Below are positions 61,118 through 64,000 of a DNA stretch of 64,000 nucleotides, in pieces (position 1 is the stretch's first letter; every line of letters starts with the position of its first letter). Both the position numbers and the translations under genes were made by a program. The notes beneath the pieces are model-generated. The model saw nothing but the letters and a program-made list of their open reading frames with translations. It was not told the origin of the DNA and did not search any database. This DNA comes from Eumeta japonica. Lineage: Eukaryota > Arthropoda > Insecta > Lepidoptera > Psychidae. Where the stretch lies: NCBI GenBank assembly GCA_005406025.1, contig BGZK01000537.1, positions 62,001 through 126,000 on the forward strand, given 5' to 3'.

Positions 61118-61400
61118 ATTCTGATTCCTATTCCGCTTTTGATTCCGACTCCTGTCTCGACCTGAAACATTCCGATTGCACTCTCGATCCCGATCTCGCT
61201 TTAAATATTCTTCAACATACTGCTCCCAATTCCGATTCCGCCCGCGCTTTTGATTTTAATTTTAATCACGCGCTCGATTTTGACCTTGGTGTTCCTTATT
61301 TTGATTCCGATTATGACTTTCAATTCGATTTCTGTTCTTATGTGCAGTTTCTATTCTGCTACCGATCACGGTCCTGATTTAGACGAAGATGTAATAGCAA
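61118..61400 (-). repeat. Degenerate hexamer repeat, third block, opposite strand
   Basis: Repeated GATTCC, GATCCC, GATCTC and GATTTT steps are the reverse-complement form of the previous two blocks. With 60.42-60.65 kb it forms a loose inverted pair. The 102-codon plus frame starting at 61,250 is produced by the repeat. Confidence 0.6.
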
Positions 61401-61639
61401 ATGTTAGTCAGAATCATAATATCAGAATAAATGTTACGGACAGCCGCGCAATTAATGTAAATTTAAAAATTCTATTGTGTCAAACGGGCTTAAAAGTGTT
61501 TTATATTTGTGTGTGTTTTATGTATTTTATTAAAGAGTTTTTCTGTATAGTTTTTTAATTACCCGGGTAGGGACTAGTTTTTAGGAGAAATATTTGTTTG
61601 TTGTTTGCTTTTAGAATTTTGAATTTGATAATTAAAACA

Positions 61640-62085
61640 TTCGAAATGTAATGTGCGTGTGAGTTGCATACGAAATCGTGCTTTGGTGGGGAGGACCAAT
61701 GATAGGCCTTAAAAAGCGGCCGTCATTACGGCACGGCCGCTAATCGGTGTCTCAGGCGCTAGTGGCGCCAATGCATGTCTGACAATGCATATGTAAATTA
61801 AGTGCATGGCCACGCCTCCCAATTAAAATGTATGCAACTCATGTGCAACGGATGCACCACCTATAAAATGCAGTGGGGTGGTGCATCCGACAGAATGCTA
61901 GCCAACCGTCACCTTGTAAAGCTCGGCTTAATAAAGTCTGAAAGAAAGAAAACGCTGTCCATTATTGACCACGCCGCCACACTGCAAGAAATCCGCCGAC
62001 CATAGAAAGAAGCGTGCGCATCGTGAAGAGAGGCAATCCGGGGTGCGGGCTTACGCGGCGATAGCCGAAATCGCCGTTACAATAA
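61640..62085 (+). other. LTR-like promoter unit with three hairpins
   Basis: This compact unit has TATAAAA at 61,862-61,868 and AATAAA at 61,930-61,935, followed by G+C-rich sequence ending CGCCGTTACA at about 62,082. Three perfect stems occur: GCGGCCGT/ACGGCCGC (61,716-61,740), GGCGC/GCGCC (61,755-61,769), and the 13-bp CGGATGCACCACC/GGTGGTGCATCCG (61,849-61,889), whose loop contains the TATA box. The order of TATA box, polyadenylation signal and a TGT...ACA frame suits a solo LTR. No target duplication was found, so another kind of promoter or ncRNA unit is possible. Confidence 0.4.
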
Positions 62086-62550
62086 AATTTGAACTAAATT
62101 ACTCGGGGGTGAAATAGATTACTATAAACAAAACAATTTTTAGAAACTTTACTATTATAGAAATTACTAATATAGAAATATTATGATGAAACCGAATTTT
62201 TTTTCGTAACCTTCTCGCTGGCGCGTGCAACGTATAACCAGGTTAATATTTACTTAATAAACGAACGGATATAATATACATAGCAGTTTCGACTTTATAC
62301 AAAATATTTTATTCCTTATATCGTCCTCTTAAAGACAATATAAAAAACATGTTAATTTTCATTTGTGAGAAGAATCTAAAATATGTTTTATTGTCAATAG
62401 CTTTAACGATTTCGTTTTTGTAGGTAAAACTTTCAACCCTTATTTCACATCTCTTAGAGTTATTGTTCAGAAAGATGCTCTTAACTGTTTTTTATTAATA
62501 ATGTTTAACTAAACTATAAATTTTGGCATAAACAGCTTGTACTTATAACT
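62086..62550. other. A+T-rich non-coding stretch
   Basis: Nothing recognised. Confidence 0.45.
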
Positions 62551-62552
62551 GA

Positions 62553-62984
62553 TCAATGCATTGAAGATGCGATCGCTGCGTAGTGTGTGTAGCTTCTCGG
62601 AAAGATAGATGAAAAAACAGTGATATCAGAAAGCGGTATGGTTTGAAGGAAATGTAGTGTCTAGAATAAAAAAACGTATGGTGCAATGTTTTGGCCATCT
62701 GAAAAAGATGAATGAAAATAGACTGACAAAACAAATCCGTAGAGCGAATGTGTGTGATGCAAAGATCGGCAAGGGCCGTCTTAGACAATGCAAAGCAGAC
62801 CATATTGGTGGTATATTAAAAAAAGACCAAATTTTAAGCACCCGAAACCGACGAACTTGCATGAAAACATTGATGGATGTCAGTGAGGCAAGAGACATAC
62901 GCAAAGACCGTACCGTGTGGAAATCTATAGTCTCTGCCTACCCTTCTTGGAAATAGGCATGAGTTTCTATTATTATTATTATTA
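62553..62984 (+). mobile_element. RTE-type LINE 3' end, 5'-truncated and relatively young
   Basis: The C-terminal coding end is open from 62,657 to the stop at 62,954-62,956. It reads VQCFGHLKKMNENRLTKQ, then RRANVCDAKIGKGRLRQCKA, GGILKKDQILSTRNRR and finally SAYPSWK. A (TTA)n tail ends at about 62,984. It is the same family as the 9.3-11.0 kb element but with an intact frame, so it inserted later. Only the region after the reverse transcriptase is present, as expected for an abortive reverse-transcription product. Confidence 0.85.
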
Positions 62985-63085
62985 GCTTATTCGGTTTCAA
63001 TTTTCCATACACCATTGCATACCATATTTTACCTCCTTCAGATTGAATTAAAAATTTGGTTGCCTGTAAAGTCGGTATACGCGAA

Positions 63086-63476
63086 AGTTTTACGTGACAA
63101 CGACTTTGAATGGTAAAATCATTTTATGTGAATATTCATTCGTATAGTAGGAAGAAGGATGAAATAATAGTAACAATTTAAAACATTTATTTATACAAAA
63201 TTATATTTAAAACATTAATTTATACAAAGAATCTCGCACTGAATTTCATATAACAAAATTTTATTTTTACCTTTACACATACATACGTATTTATATACAA
63301 ATATACATACAATAACTTTTTAATCTTTAATTCCGCGCGCGGCAGACCGATCATAGTTGAGTGGGAGACGCATTCGGCGGGCCTCTCGTTCGGTGACTCA
63401 TCGTTACGTTACCGAGCGTTACACTTTCATAAGTGACTCCCAGCCGCAACCTAATTTAAGACGTTGTCACGTCAAA
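63086..63476. mobile_element. ~390-bp terminal-inverted-repeat element
   Basis: TTTTACGTGACAACGACTTT at the left (about 63,088-63,107) is mirrored by AAGACGTTGTCACGTCAAAA at the right (63,459-63,478). The right part is CpG-rich (63,333-63,450) and contains words (GGGAGACGCATTCGGCGGGC, TCGTTCGGTGACTCATCGTT) that I associate with a lepidopteran DNA transposon end. The left part is A+T-rich. No transposase is visible, so it is non-autonomous. The family is not named with confidence. Confidence 0.6.
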
Positions 63477-63479
63477 AAT

Positions 63480-64000
63480 TTTTATTTCTAACTAAAATGT
63501 TAAATTTGTCATCTCTAGCTCCAACGATTTCGATTTCTCATACAAATGCTTTATTTACCATTTTTATCCCTAAGGGATTGAATTTTCTAAAAATTCTCCT
63601 TAGTGCTCTCCTACGTTATAACAGGAATCTCTCTACAAAATTTTAAATCTTTAAATCCGGTAGTTGGGACTGTGTGTTGATATATCAGTCAGTCAGTTTA
63701 CTCTTTTATGTATATAAGATAAAGGACAAAAATTAAATCATATCGATTTGTATTAAGTTCGATTGTCACTTAAGGGTTTTAATGAAGACTTACCACTGTA
63801 TAAAATTGCGTACAAAAGTAACTTTATTTATATTACACCTAACAAACAATATTAAATTTTTATAGTGGCCCTATTATGACTCCACTTCATTTATTTTACG
63901 AGAAAGGTATAGCGAAGACGTAAACGGCTTAGACTTCTTTTAACTCAATTCGTAATTTTTGTTATCGCATCTGTCTTACTTTCAAAGAATGCGAAATTAC
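63480..64000. other. A+T-rich non-coding stretch
   Basis: Nothing recognised. The 60-codon plus frame at 63,464-63,646 begins in the transposon end and has no domain. Confidence 0.45.

Noticed and set aside
61250..61558. 102-codon plus-strand open frame
   Set aside because: It begins in the third hexamer repeat block and continues by chance. The residues reflect the repeat steps.
1..64000. Search for CRISPR arrays, operons, bacterial ribosome sites, rRNA and well-known insect microRNAs
   Set aside because: None seen. The transposon content is that of an insect nuclear genome, where the bacterial features are not expected.

Overview
This is a gene-poor, A+T-rich stretch of animal nuclear DNA. 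The transposable-element remains point to an insect, most likely a moth or butterfly. The grounds are two kinds of RTE-type LINE, three separate mariner-like transposase fossils, a tRNA-derived SINE, and several short dispersed repeats whose wording I recognise from lepidopteran genomes. That assignment rests on recall of repeat families, because no search was possible. I cannot support any intact host protein-coding gene, rRNA, tRNA or CRISPR array. All open frames are short and fall in low-complexity sequence, in repeats, or in unrecognised sequence.

Layout. 1-9.3 kb is mostly featureless A+T-rich DNA with a few CpG-rich islands, a GT-rich tract and a 41-bp tandem duplication. 9.3-11.0 kb holds a decayed LINE. 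11.8-19 kb alternates A+T-rich DNA with CpG-rich unique islands (11.8-12.6, 12.8-13.3, 14.3-14.7, 15.4-15.7 and 18.3-18.9 kb) that look like candidate regulatory DNA. This part also holds a heat-shock-element-like array at 17.24 kb, a SINE at 17.94 kb and a possible 85-nt exon at 13.09 kb. 19-34 kb is very A+T-rich, with short dispersed repeats, palindromes, a strongly CpG-rich patch at 26.1-26.3 kb and a near-perfect hairpin at 30.4 kb.

34.5-42 kb begins with a small MITE. It is then dominated by a decayed tandem array of a unit of about 1.2 kb, into which a GT-microsatellite-bearing repeat, a MITE and a LINE tail have inserted. 42.4-46.4 kb is a dense cluster of transposon fossils: a second GT/CT-bearing repeat, a truncated mariner, a Jockey-like LINE piece and a minus-strand mariner. 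49-63.5 kb carries a 120-bp tandem repeat, degenerate hexamer repeats, a minus-strand LINE, a third mariner, two large foldback elements (one with 8-bp target duplications), an LTR-like promoter unit with hairpins, a young LINE 3' end and a terminal-inverted-repeat element.

Function. Nothing here forms an operon or pathway. The window reads as an intergenic region or large intron. Its possibly functional parts are the CpG-rich islands and the heat-shock-type promoter candidate. The rest is a layered record of transposition, slippage and inverted duplication. I did not find a clearly new biological system. The most checkable leads are the heat-shock-type promoter at 17.2 kb, the near-perfect hairpins, the 1.2-kb array with its two secondary inverted duplications, and the TATA-in-hairpin unit at 61.7-62.1 kb.
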